A DNA stretch of 64,000 nt from Acidovorax sp. A1169 (GCF_030704685.1 NZ_JAUZDX010000002.1:496001-560000); one strand, 5' to 3'. Positions 43,033 to 52,588 are shown, numbered from the stretch's first letter. The notes: a model not told the origin generated them from the letters alone. A program made the numbers and translations.

Positions 43033-45017
43033 TCGAAGAGCTTTGTTTGATTCTGTTCATTGGAAGATGTTGAAAATGGATCATTCCACTTTAAACTCAA
43101 CGATTTGAGATGTGAATCAAACTCAGCCTTCCGCGACTGATCGAAGATTGAATTTACAAGCTCATCATTCAAACTAATGTCTCCTCTTCTTCCGGTGCCC
43201 AATCCCCAACGAGGGGATAGCATAGGATTGAGGAAAATTTTACGCCTAAGCTGATCGCTGTTGCGGTCCGGCCTGCCTTCCTGTATCTCGAATACAAGGG
43301 AGTAGTTCAAAGAATACTGCAAGACTTGGCTTGCCTGAGGTGTAAGGCCTTCATTTGAGAAACTCACCGCTAATGGCGAGACTTCTGGAATATTCAGGCT
43401 ATACCTTGCAGTTCTAAGCAAAACCCCTAGTCGCGCAATTGCAATCTTTGCTAAATCTGAGTCACTGCCGTAATTGGTGTCCTGCTCGAACATAAATTTC
43501 GCTGCCTCTTCGGCGGCGGCAGTTTGAAGATCGACAGGAAGCGGGTTTTCAGGGGCGAACATTAACTCACGAAATGCCGCTATAGAATATGCCCCACCAA
43601 GTACAACAAGCAAATTTCGAGGATTTCCGGAGGACATATCTACAAATGTATCCCAGCCCGCATAAGGAACGCCGCCGTCCTGCTTCGACTCTCGACAAAT
43701 TTGAGCGAATAAGTCGCCTTTATAGTGCCCATATGCATTCGCATAAGCCCCGCCTTTGCTATGCCTCAAATAGGCGCGAGCCTCTTTGGCTACTTCTGCT
43801 GAAAGAATTATAGGATTGGTGCCAATTTTGTATCTCTTTGCGAATATTAAAATATTGAGTTTGGCAAGTATTGTAGGAAAGCGTTGAGTCAAAGCTTTTA
43901 CAACGCCATATAGCGGATGTTTTGTGGCGCCCTTAGTTGGAATCCCTAGCATTCTAGAGAAATTCGAGATAAAAGAAGGCGCATCATCCGATATCCTGAG
44001 GCTTCGAAGTGCTGGTTCAAAAAATTCGCTCGAAGTTATTTCGCAGAATAAACTCCTGATATTCAGTTTGTTACCGATTTTAGGCTGTAGCCTGCTGATA
44101 ATAAAATTTCGTGCGAACTCTGGGTATTCATTGTGATCCTTTAGTATTGGATCTAGATTCGTTACGCTGAACTCCGAGCTGGGTCGATTTTCCTCTCCTC
44201 CACCCATTGTTGCCAGTGTCTTTCGAGCGTACAGTCTTCCTGTAACCCTAAAGGTGGCGCGGCCTTCACCATACCGAATAAGCGAGTTAATAACCTGCTG
44301 CTGATGCTCTGATAAGTTCTCTATCTCATCGAGTAGATAAAGAAGAGGGATTTTTGCAAGATCCGGATGAAACAAACCTATGGCATCTTTGATCGGCAGA
44401 CATAGGGCGCCAATGGCAAACGGCATGGTCAGATTAAGTTCGCCAGAGAAGGCGGCGTTGTTGATCGCGGCATCGAAACTTTTACGTTGCCCAATCACCC
44501 ACGTTCGGAAATCATGCACATCCCGACATTCGGAAACTGCTGTCGATGTCAGGCTTTGTGATATTTTTTCTATAAATCCAGCATCATCAAATTTCTGATC
44601 GCTGGAGGTTGATTTAACATCACAAATTGCATCCAGCACGCCTTCTGCTAATCTTAGCTCTATATAGACGCCGAATAGCATTTGCCAGTTTGCCCGCACC
44701 CCATCCATAGCTTCAAATCTTGCCGCATCCAATGCTGTTGTGCGCAAAAATATGGCCAGATACCCTAGTTTTTTCAGTACCTCTAATCCACTGTCGCTCG
44801 CAAATCGGAGTCGAGCAACTTGATATGAGTGATAGCGTAGTAAATGAGTCTTACCAGTTCCTTTCCCCCCGAGAATGTACTTTGAGCTTCCTGAGGTAGG
44901 TTCAATGACTTTTTCAACCAACTGTGGTCCGAGCTCCACCCAAAGCTCATTTATTTGATCATCCGTGTAGTCGGATGCTCTTACAAGTGCAAAAGGATTT
45001 ACTTGACCAGGTTGCAT
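43029..45017 (-). CDS. ORC/AAA-like ATPase of the island
   Basis: A 662-residue ATPase. Walker A GGKGTGKTHLLRY is near residue 48 and Walker B LLYLLDEIENLSEHQQQ near 225. A sensor-like GNPRNLLVVLGG near 470 resembles the ORC1/CDC6-like conflict-system ATPases. A helical C-terminal part follows. I chose the ATG at 45015-45017, 5 bases after the PRTase gene; an upstream in-frame start would overlap it. It probably acts with the PRTase and methyltransferase partners. Confidence 0.78.
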   Translation of the reverse strand: MQPGQVNPFALVRASDYTDDQINELWVELGPQLVEKVIEPTSGSSKYILGGKGTGKTHLLRYHSYQVARLRFASDSGLEVLKKLGYLAIFLRTTALDAARFEAMDGVRANWQMLFGVYIELRLAEGVLDAICDVKSTSSDQKFDDAGFIEKISQSLTSTAVSECRDVHDFRTWVIGQRKSFDAAINNAAFSGELNLTMPFAIGALCLPIKDAIGLFHPDLAKIPLLYLLDEIENLSEHQQQVINSLIRYGEGRATFRVTGRLYARKTLATMGGGEENRPSSEFSVTNLDPILKDHNEYPEFARNFIISRLQPKIGNKLNIRSLFCEITSSEFFEPALRSLRISDDAPSFISNFSRMLGIPTKGATKHPLYGVVKALTQRFPTILAKLNILIFAKRYKIGTNPIILSAEVAKEARAYLRHSKGGAYANAYGHYKGDLFAQICRESKQDGGVPYAGWDTFVDMSSGNPRNLLVVLGGAYSIAAFRELMFAPENPLPVDLQTAAAEEAAKFMFEQDTNYGSDSDLAKIAIARLGVLLRTARYSLNIPEVSPLAVSFSNEGLTPQASQVLQYSLNYSLVFEIQEGRPDRNSDQLRRKIFLNPMLSPRWGLGTGRRGDISLNDELVNSIFDQSRKAEFDSHLKSLSLKWNDPFSTSSNEQNQTKLFE

Positions 45018-45022
45018 GGAAT

Positions 45023-45982
45023 TTAATACTTCTTGTCGAAGCGAATAAAGACAGGATTCCAAGCAATCTTACTTCCTTCATCCCAAAAAATAGGAAGAGT
45101 ATTGTTTGGCGTATTATGGGAAAAAGCAATTAATAGTTGATTGTCTTTGTACCCGAGAGGCATGGATGGCCTAAGTGCATGACCATAATGCTTTGCAAGC
45201 GCTTCTAGCTTGCTTCTTTCGAACCACTCTGGCGCACTTGCAAGACTGCGCGAGTTGACATCAAAAGCTTTGTAAGTGTCATCAAGTTCAAATAGCGTGC
45301 TACTCTTCCCATCAAAAAGAGCCTGAGAATTGAGTCGGGTCAGCCCTTGCGTTGTAGCAAACAGACTCATGAATCGGAGATCAATTCCAGAGGTGCCAAG
45401 TCGAATCTTAGGAAGATAATCACCTAGGTAACGCGTGATCTGCGTCCCTGAGCCGACGAGGTCATCAAAAAATACGATCCTAGAGACGCCCGTTTCCCTT
45501 GGCAATAGGGATACGGTCGAGTCCTTCGCATTTTTTGAAACACTGGTTGAAAATGCCTGAGCAAAATCACAAAATAAGTTTTTTGAGAGATAATTTACCT
45601 GTCGAAAATAGTACAAAAGGTGGGCGCCACTTTCTGATGGATTGCCTACGCTTATAAAGCGTGTCGACCTGAGTTCGCGCTCATAGACCTCTTGAATTTG
45701 CGCAATATTCTTTGTTCCACCGAGATTTCGGCGGATGCGTTGCATTATTGGTGCCTCAAAATGATCTCGATACAGAGATCGTAGCATTTCCCTCACCAAT
45801 CTTTTTCCGAAATACGTAAATCGGGTCAGAGCGAAGAGTGCATAAATTTGCTCTTCATCCGTTGTGCATGTTTGGCCCGTGAAGTTTTTTGTCCACGCCT
45901 CAATTTGAGGCCATCTTACTTCCTCATCCCAAGCTTGCTCTGCAAGCGAATGCAGTCGACGCTCGAGCTCAGGCCTATACAT
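45023..45982 (-). CDS. Phosphoribosyltransferase-like protein (PRTase-CE type)
   Basis: A 319-residue protein with a PRPP-binding-like loop, IVFFDDLVGSGTQITRYLGDYL near residue 170. This equals the type I phosphoribosyltransferase motif (acidic pair then G-x-G-T). The N-terminal helical region (RFTYFGKRLVREMLRSLYRDHFEAPIMQRI) is typical of the PRTase-CE conflict-associated group. No known nucleotide salvage signature is present. Its ATG shares one base with the methyltransferase stop (TGATG). It may modify a nucleotide or nucleic acid in defence. Confidence 0.72.
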   Translation of the reverse strand: MYRPELERRLHSLAEQAWDEEVRWPQIEAWTKNFTGQTCTTDEEQIYALFALTRFTYFGKRLVREMLRSLYRDHFEAPIMQRIRRNLGGTKNIAQIQEVYERELRSTRFISVGNPSESGAHLLYYFRQVNYLSKNLFCDFAQAFSTSVSKNAKDSTVSLLPRETGVSRIVFFDDLVGSGTQITRYLGDYLPKIRLGTSGIDLRFMSLFATTQGLTRLNSQALFDGKSSTLFELDDTYKAFDVNSRSLASAPEWFERSKLEALAKHYGHALRPSMPLGYKDNQLLIAFSHNTPNNTLPIFWDEGSKIAWNPVFIRFDKKY

Positions 45983-47391
45983 CAGGCACCTTTCCTAAAA
46001 ACGAGCACAGTTTCATGAGAAATTGCAGGAGTAGCTCGATTTCTGGTTGTCATTAAGCCTCGTGCTCGTATGTCATCCCGAACGGACAATTCAGTAGTCA
46101 TCCCATGAGATTCAAAACAATCTTGCAAGAATTGATCGTTGGAGATAACTTCTCCACACACTTGATTGTTACCGACGATAAGGACATTTCTGCCTCCTGA
46201 AGCTGTTACTCTGGACAGTTCTGCCACCACACAGCTCATCTCGCGCATATATGTTGCGGTTAGCTTGGCTCGAAGAAGGTTTACACGAGATATTCTATCA
46301 AGTTGGTGTCGATATTTTTTCGAAATTCCTTCGAGACTTAGACTCTCTCTCTCTGAGAGATGCTCTCTGCCAATAGAGCGGCGCTCGAGAGCAGAAAGAT
46401 CTTTGGGCGCCGCTAACCCCAGCCAGTTAAGTGCAAGGCTAGATGCTCGAACATACTTTTGTGCGCTTCCGTAAGGTGGCGACGTAATGATCAAGCTGAC
46501 AGAGGAATCAGGCAGTGGCGCTCCCAATCGTCTGCGTCCAGATCTAAGATTTCGAGCATCATCACCCAGTTCTTTAATGCAATTCCGGGAAGGGTATGCA
46601 TTGTTTGTAAGCGCGACTCTATTAATATTGGAGTTGCAAATTTTAGAAAATTCATCGAACGCGGAAACATTTTTTAGCCAATCAAACCGAGCTTGAACTG
46701 AGGCCTTTGCTGCCGGTGAGAAGCTATCTTTGATTTTCTGTCTGACTGGGACGTTAACCCTCGGGTCTGCATAACTTATTTTTCTGGCCAGAACTGAAAA
46801 GCAGATAAGAAAAAATTCTCGCGTCGATTTGTCTTCTAGCTCATGAATTGATCGAATAATTCGTTCAAGTGCGAATTTGTTTTCTTCCGAGTACCAGAGG
46901 TCAGAATTTACAATTTCAACCTTTGGTGCCGAGCGAAATTTGGCGGACCGGCTTCTAAGAGTTTCCAGGCATTCCTCTAGTTCCTTTACGCAATAGGGAG
47001 TTGTTTTGACCCTTGAGAGCATTAGAGCAAATGGATTCGCGTCTGCTACGTAAGGCTGTATACCCGCCATTGAGGCTTCAAGCGCGACGGTGCCTGACCC
47101 GCAAAATGGGTCAAGCAGGATCCCAGAGGCTTCTTTAAGAATGGATGCACGGCAGAAGAAGTTTGCAATTTGGGGGAGGAGTTTAGCGGGGTAGGGATGA
47201 ATATGGTGAGTAAGCTGATCACCACCTTTTATCCATGAAACCATCTCCCGAAAATCAACATCAATAGTTTTTCGGTGCGTCACGTAATTTCGACGAAGTT
47301 CCTCGTAAAGAAACGAGGTATCAAGGGCATCGATCCCTGCTGCTCCATCGGCAGTGGCTTGTCCGCGGGGTGCCTTAATTTTGAGGTTCAT
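45982..47391 (-). CDS. DNA methyltransferase (N6-adenine/N4-cytosine type)
   Basis: A 469-residue methyltransferase. The AdoMet motif DPFCGSGTVALEA near residue 92 precedes the catalytic SPPYGSAQKY near residue 300, the order of class alpha-like MTases. HPYPAKLLPQIANFF near residue 62 is also a family mark. No restriction nuclease is encoded beside it. It is the first large gene of the operon and its ATG overlaps the stop of a small upstream frame (ATGA at 47388-47391). It is probably the self-marking arm of the island. Confidence 0.85.
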   Translation of the reverse strand: MNLKIKAPRGQATADGAAGIDALDTSFLYEELRRNYVTHRKTIDVDFREMVSWIKGGDQLTHHIHPYPAKLLPQIANFFCRASILKEASGILLDPFCGSGTVALEASMAGIQPYVADANPFALMLSRVKTTPYCVKELEECLETLRSRSAKFRSAPKVEIVNSDLWYSEENKFALERIIRSIHELEDKSTREFFLICFSVLARKISYADPRVNVPVRQKIKDSFSPAAKASVQARFDWLKNVSAFDEFSKICNSNINRVALTNNAYPSRNCIKELGDDARNLRSGRRRLGAPLPDSSVSLIITSPPYGSAQKYVRASSLALNWLGLAAPKDLSALERRSIGREHLSERESLSLEGISKKYRHQLDRISRVNLLRAKLTATYMREMSCVVAELSRVTASGGRNVLIVGNNQVCGEVISNDQFLQDCFESHGMTTELSVRDDIRARGLMTTRNRATPAISHETVLVFRKGA

Positions 47392-47606
47392 TCGTTGAGT
47401 CTGGTAGCTTGATTTTCGGTAAAAAACCCCGCACCGATTGTAAGTGTGTAAAGCGGGATACCGCTATGTTTGGTGACGAGACGAGGATCTTCGACATCCC
47501 CATTGCCAAATTTTGGCGCCTCGGACGAACCAAGCGGCACGACTGACGATTCGAATCCCAGCCGATGCGGAGGAGAGGCAAAGAACGGTAGCGGCGTTGA
47601 ACTCAT
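47388..47606 (-). CDS. Possible small protein upstream of the methyltransferase
   Basis: A 72-codon frame starting MSSTPLPFFASPPHRLGFE and ending TIGAGFFTENQATRLNE. Its stop overlaps the methyltransferase ATG in an ATGA, which suggests translational coupling and so a real gene. GGGA stands just upstream of its ATG. No homologous family is recognised. The upstream part of the frame beyond 47606 is not convincing. It could be a leader peptide or an accessory protein. Confidence 0.35.
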   Translation of the reverse strand: MSSTPLPFFASPPHRLGFESSVVPLGSSEAPKFGNGDVEDPRLVTKHSGIPLYTLTIGAGFFTENQATRLNE

Positions 47607-47664
47607 TCCCGTGAGGTGTTGACATAGTCGGGACGCTCCTAGTGTCACTTTGGCCGGCCTGCAA

Positions 47665-47706
47665 TAAAAAAGGCCACGCCTGTTGTGGTGGGCGCGGCCT
47701 TCTTTA
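47665..47706. terminator. Bidirectional terminator hairpin beside the ggt fragment
   Basis: GGCCACGCC (47672-47680) pairs with GGCGCGGCC (47691-47699), with A-runs on one side and TTCTTT on the other. It closely resembles the terminator at 50510-50541 next to the intact ggt, so it was duplicated along with the gene end. Confidence 0.75.
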
Positions 47707-47745
47707 GTGTCGTGGCCGCTGCAAACGGGCCAATCACCTAACCCT

Positions 47746-48016
47746 TCAATACCCCAACGTCTTCCCATCCGGATTCCGAGGATCCGAGTACCCATACAGC
47801 GCCCCACCGCGCAGCTGAATCGTCTGCGTGCGTCCCATCGACGGCTTCACCGCGATGTTGTGCCCGCGCTGCTTGAGCAGTGCCACGGTGTCGGGCGACA
47901 AGCCCTTTTCCACGCGCAGCTCATCGGGCGTCCACTGGTGGTGCACACGCGGTGCGGCGGCGGCTTCGGCGGGGTTCATGCCGAAGTCAATCGTGTTCAC
48001 CAACGTCTGCAGCACC
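47746..48016 (-). pseudogene. 3' fragment of gamma-glutamyltransferase
   Basis: The minus strand encodes VLQTLVNTIDFGMNPAEAAAAPRVHHQWTPDELRVEKGL and on to YGYSDPRNPDGKTLGY, nearly identical to the last 90 residues of the intact ggt at 50617-52410. Nothing upstream of 48016 matches ggt. The DNA is also almost identical, so this is a recent partial copy, placed between the island and the diguanylate cyclase gene. It lacks the catalytic threonine and cannot be functional. Confidence 0.88.
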
Positions 48017-48292
48017 ACAGTGACGTAACACCCTCGGGTACGGCAGCCGCTTTGGCCACAATGACGGGCAGGCGTTGGGGCTGGCTTGCAAGCCCGCCCA
48101 AGCCTTCATGCAACAAAGGAAAGAAAAACCTCCATGGGAAGGCCACCTGTTTGCCTCGGTATCCCCTGAAGACCTTCTGCGCTTCCAGGCCGATCCTTCC
48201 AAATTGCAGGAGTACCCGCACTCCGAACCCGATGACCCGCCGGGCTGGTTCGATGTGGAGAAGGCTTGCCACGCCAATGCTGTGCGGTGACC

Positions 48293-49975
48293 CTATGGTG
48301 CGTATTTCGGTCGCTGCTGGTCAGCCGCGCAGGAAGTCGTCTCTGGCACCTTTTGTTGAAACACGCACACGCCCGATGACTGGCTTTTGGCCTGGTACAT
48401 TGCGGTGTCTGCGGCGCGCAGGTATTCGTCCACCGTCGCCAGCCTGGATGCACTGCTGACAAGTCCAATACTCGCGCTACTGATCACGGTGTGTTCGCCG
48501 ACCACATAAGGCGCTGCGAGGGCGGCGGCGATCTGTTGAGCGCGGTTGCTGGCTTCAGCGGGATCAATGGACTCCAACAGCACATTGAATTCGTCGCCAC
48601 TCATGCGGGCGACCAGATCAACCGCCCGCACGCAGGATTCGAGCCGCCGCGCCACCTGCTGCAGCAGCCGATCGCCCACATGATGCCCGTAGTTGTCATT
48701 GACGGCTTTGAACCCGTTGAGATCCAGCAGCAGCACGGCGAACATGGTGGCTCCATCGCGTGTTGGCACGCCATCACCATTCGCAGCCTCGTTCTGGTGC
48801 AGCGCCATGAGATTCGCGAGGCGATCGCGGAACAACGGCCGGCCGGGCAAGCTGGTCAGCGCATCGTAGGAACTGCCACGGTCAGCCAGATCGCTCAACG
48901 AGCCCGCCATGCGCACCGCAACGCTGTCTTCAAACTCGGCGAGCCCGCGCCAATTGACCCACACCAGCCGTCCATCCGCGTGGAACGCGCGGAAATCCAC
49001 CGAAAAGTTCGGGCTGTTCCCCGACAGATGCCTGCGGTAGGCCGCTTGCACGCGCACGCGATCTTCGGGATCGATGAGTTGCCCCAGAAAGCTCCAGCCG
49101 CCGTCGTGTACAAGATCGCCGCTACCCAGCCCGACGATCTGGTGAAAGCGCCCGGACGCATGCAGGGCGTCAGTTCGCAAGTCCCAGTACCAGATGCCGT
49201 CATTGGATCCGAGGGTCGCCAGCGAATAGCGGTTTTCGGAGCGCAACAACTCAAGTTCGGTGTTCTTCTGCTGGGTGACGTCGATCATCAGGCCGATCAT
49301 GCGGTTCGGCCGCCCCGGCTCGACCACTGCGCGGCACAGATCGCGCACCCACACGACCTTGCCGGATTTTGCAATCAGCCGATAACTCATCTCGTAGGCA
49401 TAGCTGTGCGTCGCGTTGTAGGCGGCATCATCGATAAGCACGGCCTGCGCTAGATCATCGGGATGCACATGCGCCCGCCAAAAGCCCGGGTCAGACCGCC
49501 ACTCCTCCACGGAGAAACCGAACAACCGTTCGACCTGCGGGCTTAGGAAAGTATTGCCCACGCCGATTTCAGCCTCCCAAACTACGCCATCAATGGTTTC
49601 CAGTAAGCGCAAAAAGCGCTGGCGAATCTCCACCAGCACCTGCTCGGTGACCTCGGTGATCTCGATCAGGACACCCTGGCGGCTGATCACCCGCTCCGCT
49701 GCATCCGTCTCCGGGTGGAGTTTCAGACGCACCCAGCGATAGTTCGCGTCGGCAAATCGCAACCGGAACACCGGCATGCCCGAGCGCATGGTGCCAATGT
49801 CGCCGGGATGCACAAATTCAAGCAGAGACCTGCCGAGCGCTGCCTCCACCGAATGGCCGGTGAGCGTTGTCCACGCCGGATTCAGGTAAGTGATCTCCCA
49901 CAGCGCATCGGTCTGCACCACCGCCTCGGGTAGCAGTTGCAACAGTTTTGCGGACGGCGTGAGAATGGTAGGCAT
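48293..49975 (-). CDS. PAS-PAS-PAS-GGDEF signalling protein
   Basis: A 560-residue cytosolic protein. Three PAS/PAC segments (residues about 10-120, 130-260 and 270-390) are followed by a GGDEF domain (about 400-540). The catalytic loop reads MSGDEFNVLL, i.e. SGDEF in place of GGDEF, a substitution found in some active enzymes. The PAS regions carry the usual PAC ends (IEITEVTEQV, IDVTQQKNTELE). Start 49975 is chosen by the first PAS; longer in-frame starts at 50041 or 50071 are possible. No operon partner; it sits between the two ggt copies. Confidence 0.87.
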   Translation of the reverse strand: MPTILTPSAKLLQLLPEAVVQTDALWEITYLNPAWTTLTGHSVEAALGRSLLEFVHPGDIGTMRSGMPVFRLRFADANYRWVRLKLHPETDAAERVISRQGVLIEITEVTEQVLVEIRQRFLRLLETIDGVVWEAEIGVGNTFLSPQVERLFGFSVEEWRSDPGFWRAHVHPDDLAQAVLIDDAAYNATHSYAYEMSYRLIAKSGKVVWVRDLCRAVVEPGRPNRMIGLMIDVTQQKNTELELLRSENRYSLATLGSNDGIWYWDLRTDALHASGRFHQIVGLGSGDLVHDGGWSFLGQLIDPEDRVRVQAAYRRHLSGNSPNFSVDFRAFHADGRLVWVNWRGLAEFEDSVAVRMAGSLSDLADRGSSYDALTSLPGRPLFRDRLANLMALHQNEAANGDGVPTRDGATMFAVLLLDLNGFKAVNDNYGHHVGDRLLQQVARRLESCVRAVDLVARMSGDEFNVLLESIDPAEASNRAQQIAAALAAPYVVGEHTVISSASIGLVSSASRLATVDEYLRAADTAMYQAKSQSSGVCVFQQKVPETTSCAADQQRPKYAP

Positions 49976-50266
49976 GCGGGGCTGGCGCAAAAAGGGAGTC
50001 AGGTGAAAGTATGGCAGGGGTTTTGGGCAGGCTCGTGCCATAAACCACTGACGAGTCGATTGGCAGGTCATGATCGAAGCAGTTGCTCAGCCCGTCGAAC
50101 GTGAATGACTGCAATCAACGTTGAGCGACTGCTTTTCTTTGGTCGCCACCGACCGCTACGAGTCGAAACCGTCAGTCTAAATTACTGAGAAGGGGGCGCA
50201 CAGGCGACAGAATCAGGCATTCGCTCAAAATGCGGCCATGAAATTAGAAGTGCGAGGGTGATCCGA

Positions 50267-50485
50267 ATGTTCAGTAGCAAGAAAGAACATGACCCGCTGG
50301 AAACCGTGGTGCGCTTTGTCTGCGGCGCATTGGTTGGTGCATTCGTGGGTTTCTGGATGGGCTTTAGACTGAAGCTCTCCGGCTTTTTGCCGATGCTGGC
50401 CATCACCATGGGCTTCTGCCTGGTGTTTGCGTTCTGCGCAGTCCGCTACGGCGATGATTTTTGGGCCAGTTTGTTGAGGCGATAA
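50267..50485 (+). CDS. Small inner-membrane protein
   Basis: A 72-residue protein (MFSSKKEHDPLETVVRF...) with two membrane segments (VCGALVGAFVGFWMGF and FLPMLAITMGFCLVFAFCAV). GAGGG stands 8 bases before the ATG. Orphan gene, no recognised family. It ends before a bidirectional terminator. Confidence 0.6.
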   Translation: MFSSKKEHDPLETVVRFVCGALVGAFVGFWMGFRLKLSGFLPMLAITMGFCLVFAFCAVRYGDDFWASLLRR

Positions 50486-50509
50486 ACCCGGCACAGGCAC
50501 GACAAGGAC

Positions 50510-50541
50510 AAAGGCCACGCCCCTCACAGGGCGCGGCCTTT
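50510..50541. terminator. Bidirectional terminator between ggt and the small membrane gene
   Basis: AAAGGCCACGCCC and GGGCGCGGCCTTT form a hairpin with A- and T-runs on each side, usable from both strands. Confidence 0.82.
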
Positions 50542-50616
50542 GTTCGTTGGTGCCTTGTTGGCTGAGCTATGAATCAACCATGACGGGCCTGCGGAGCGGG
50601 CAAGTCAGGCCGTGCA

Positions 50617-52410
50617 TCAATACCCCAACGTCTTCCCATCCGGATTGCGCGGATCCGAGTACCCATACAGCGCACCACTGCGCAGCTGAATCGTCTGCGT
50701 ACGCCCCATCGATGGCTTCACAGCGATGTTGTGGCCGCGTTGCTTGAGCAGTGCCAGGGTGTCGGGCGACAAGCCCTTTTCCACGCGCAGTTCGTCAGGC
50801 GTCCACTGGTGGTGCACACGCGGTGCGGCTGCGGCCTCGGCGGGGTTCATGCCGAAGTCAATCGTGTTCACCACCGTCTGCAGCACCGTGGTGATGATGC
50901 GCGCGCCGCCGGGGCTGCCGGTCACCAGGGTGGGCTTGCCGTCCTTGAGCACCAGGGTGGGGGTCATGGAAGACAGGGGGCGCTTCTTGGCGGCCACGGC
51001 GTTGGCGTCGCCGCCGACCAGACCGTAGGCATTGGCCACGCCGGGCTTGGCCGAGAAGTCGTCCATCTCGTTGTTGAGCATGATGCCCGTGCCCTTGGCG
51101 ACGATGCCGCTGCCGAAGTTGGTGTTTAGCGTGTAGGTCACGGCCACGGCGTTGCCGGCCTTGTCGACCACCGAGTAGTGGGTGGTCTGGTCGCTCTCGT
51201 ACGGCTGGGGCTGACCGGGCTTGATGCTCTTGCCGCTGCGTGCGGTGTTGGCGTCGATGCCCTTGGCCAGCGATTCGGCGTAGCGCTTGGAGGTGAGGCC
51301 CTTCAGGGGGATCTTCACGAAGTCCGGGTCGCCCAGATACTCGGCGCGGTCGGCGTACGCCAGCTTCATGCTTTCGGCCATGTAGTGGATGGTCTGGGCG
51401 CTGTTGGGGCCCCACTGGGCCAGGGGCAGGGGCTCCAGCATGTTCAAGATCTGCACCAGGTGCGGGCCGCCGGAGGAGGGTGGCGGCATGGTCACGATCT
51501 CATAGCCGCGGTAGGTGCCGCGCGTGGGCACGCGCTCGGCCACCTTGTACTCGCGCAGGTCCTGCAGCGTCAGGGCGCCGGCGTGCGGTGCCATTTCGGC
51601 GGCGATCTTCTGGGCAATCTCGCCTTCGTAGAACGCCTTGGCGCCCTGCTGGCCGATCAGGCGCATGGACTGGGCCAGGTCTTTCTGCACCAGCGCATCG
51701 CCCACCTTCAGCGGCGCGCCGTTCTTCCAGAAGATGGCCTGGGTGGCGGGCCACTTGCCCATGTTCTTCTTTTCCTGGTCCAGGATCTTGGCCAGGGTTT
51801 CGCTCACGGGGAAGCCACGGTCCGCCAGCTCGATGGCGGGGGCGATCACGCGCGACAGGGGCAGGGTGCCCCAGGTCTTGAGCGCATGCTCCATGCCGGC
51901 CACGGTGCCGGGCACGCCCACGGCGTAGTGGGTGTACAGCGACTTGCCGTCCACCACGTTGCCCTTGGCATCCAGGTACATGTCGCGCGTGGCCTTGTTG
52001 GGCGCCACTTCACGGAAGTCCAGGGCCACGCTCTTGCCGGTCTTGGCGTCGTGCACCATCATGAAACCTCCGCCGCCCAGGTTGCCCGCATTGGGCAGGG
52101 CCACCGCCAGCGCAAAGCCGATGGCCACGGCCGCGTCCACCGCGTTGCCGCCGGCTTTCAGGATATCCAGGCCGATCTGCGAGGCCAGCTCCTGCTCGGT
52201 CGCGACCATGCCGTTGCGCGCCACCACGGGGTGGAACACGTCCATGTCGAAGTCATAGGCGGCGCTGGCGGCCTGGGCCGCTGCCGTCTGCTGCACGGCG
52301 GCAACCGGTGGAGCCGAAGCCGTAACGGCCGGGGTGGTGCTGCCGCAGGCGGTCAGGCTGGCCAAGGCCAGTGCGACGCTGTTGGCCAGCAAGGTGTGGC
52401 GGATGCTCAT
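50617..52410 (-). CDS. ggt: Gamma-glutamyltransferase lipoprotein
   Basis: A 597-residue gamma-glutamyltranspeptidase that cleaves glutathione and other gamma-glutamyl compounds in the periplasm. The signal ends in a lipobox (LALASLTAC). The self-processing site is the threonine in ESDQTTHYSVVD near residue 407, followed by GSPGGARI in the small subunit. The start used is the ATG at 52408-52410 with GAGGAG before it. Its last 90 codons and terminator are duplicated at 47665-48016. Confidence 0.94.
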   Translation of the reverse strand: MSIRHTLLANSVALALASLTACGSTTPAVTASAPPVAAVQQTAAAQAASAAYDFDMDVFHPVVARNGMVATEQELASQIGLDILKAGGNAVDAAVAIGFALAVALPNAGNLGGGGFMMVHDAKTGKSVALDFREVAPNKATRDMYLDAKGNVVDGKSLYTHYAVGVPGTVAGMEHALKTWGTLPLSRVIAPAIELADRGFPVSETLAKILDQEKKNMGKWPATQAIFWKNGAPLKVGDALVQKDLAQSMRLIGQQGAKAFYEGEIAQKIAAEMAPHAGALTLQDLREYKVAERVPTRGTYRGYEIVTMPPPSSGGPHLVQILNMLEPLPLAQWGPNSAQTIHYMAESMKLAYADRAEYLGDPDFVKIPLKGLTSKRYAESLAKGIDANTARSGKSIKPGQPQPYESDQTTHYSVVDKAGNAVAVTYTLNTNFGSGIVAKGTGIMLNNEMDDFSAKPGVANAYGLVGGDANAVAAKKRPLSSMTPTLVLKDGKPTLVTGSPGGARIITTVLQTVVNTIDFGMNPAEAAAAPRVHHQWTPDELRVEKGLSPDTLALLKQRGHNIAVKPSMGRTQTIQLRSGALYGYSDPRNPDGKTLGY

Positions 52411-52588
52411 TGGTAGGTGCTCCTCTATTATCGGTCTTTTGGGTGTGCCCGTCCGGGTGTCGGAATGACAAACGGGCGCATCCCTTGTGGAATGCGCCCG
52501 CAGCAAGTGTAGGACTGGCACGCATGGCGCGCCTGTACTGGCTTATGCCAATCAGATACTCACGCCATGCAAGGCGGGTATCGGTGGC

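Noticed and set aside
47540-47580. TTCGAATCCC resembling a tRNA T-arm
   Set aside because: No acceptor stem, anticodon arm or CCA could be fitted around it.
48075-48290. Possible 71-codon plus-strand gene (FASVSPEDLLRFQADPSKLQ...)
   Set aside because: It looks somewhat protein-like but has no clear start signal and no family, and it lies next to a gene fragment; too weak to list.
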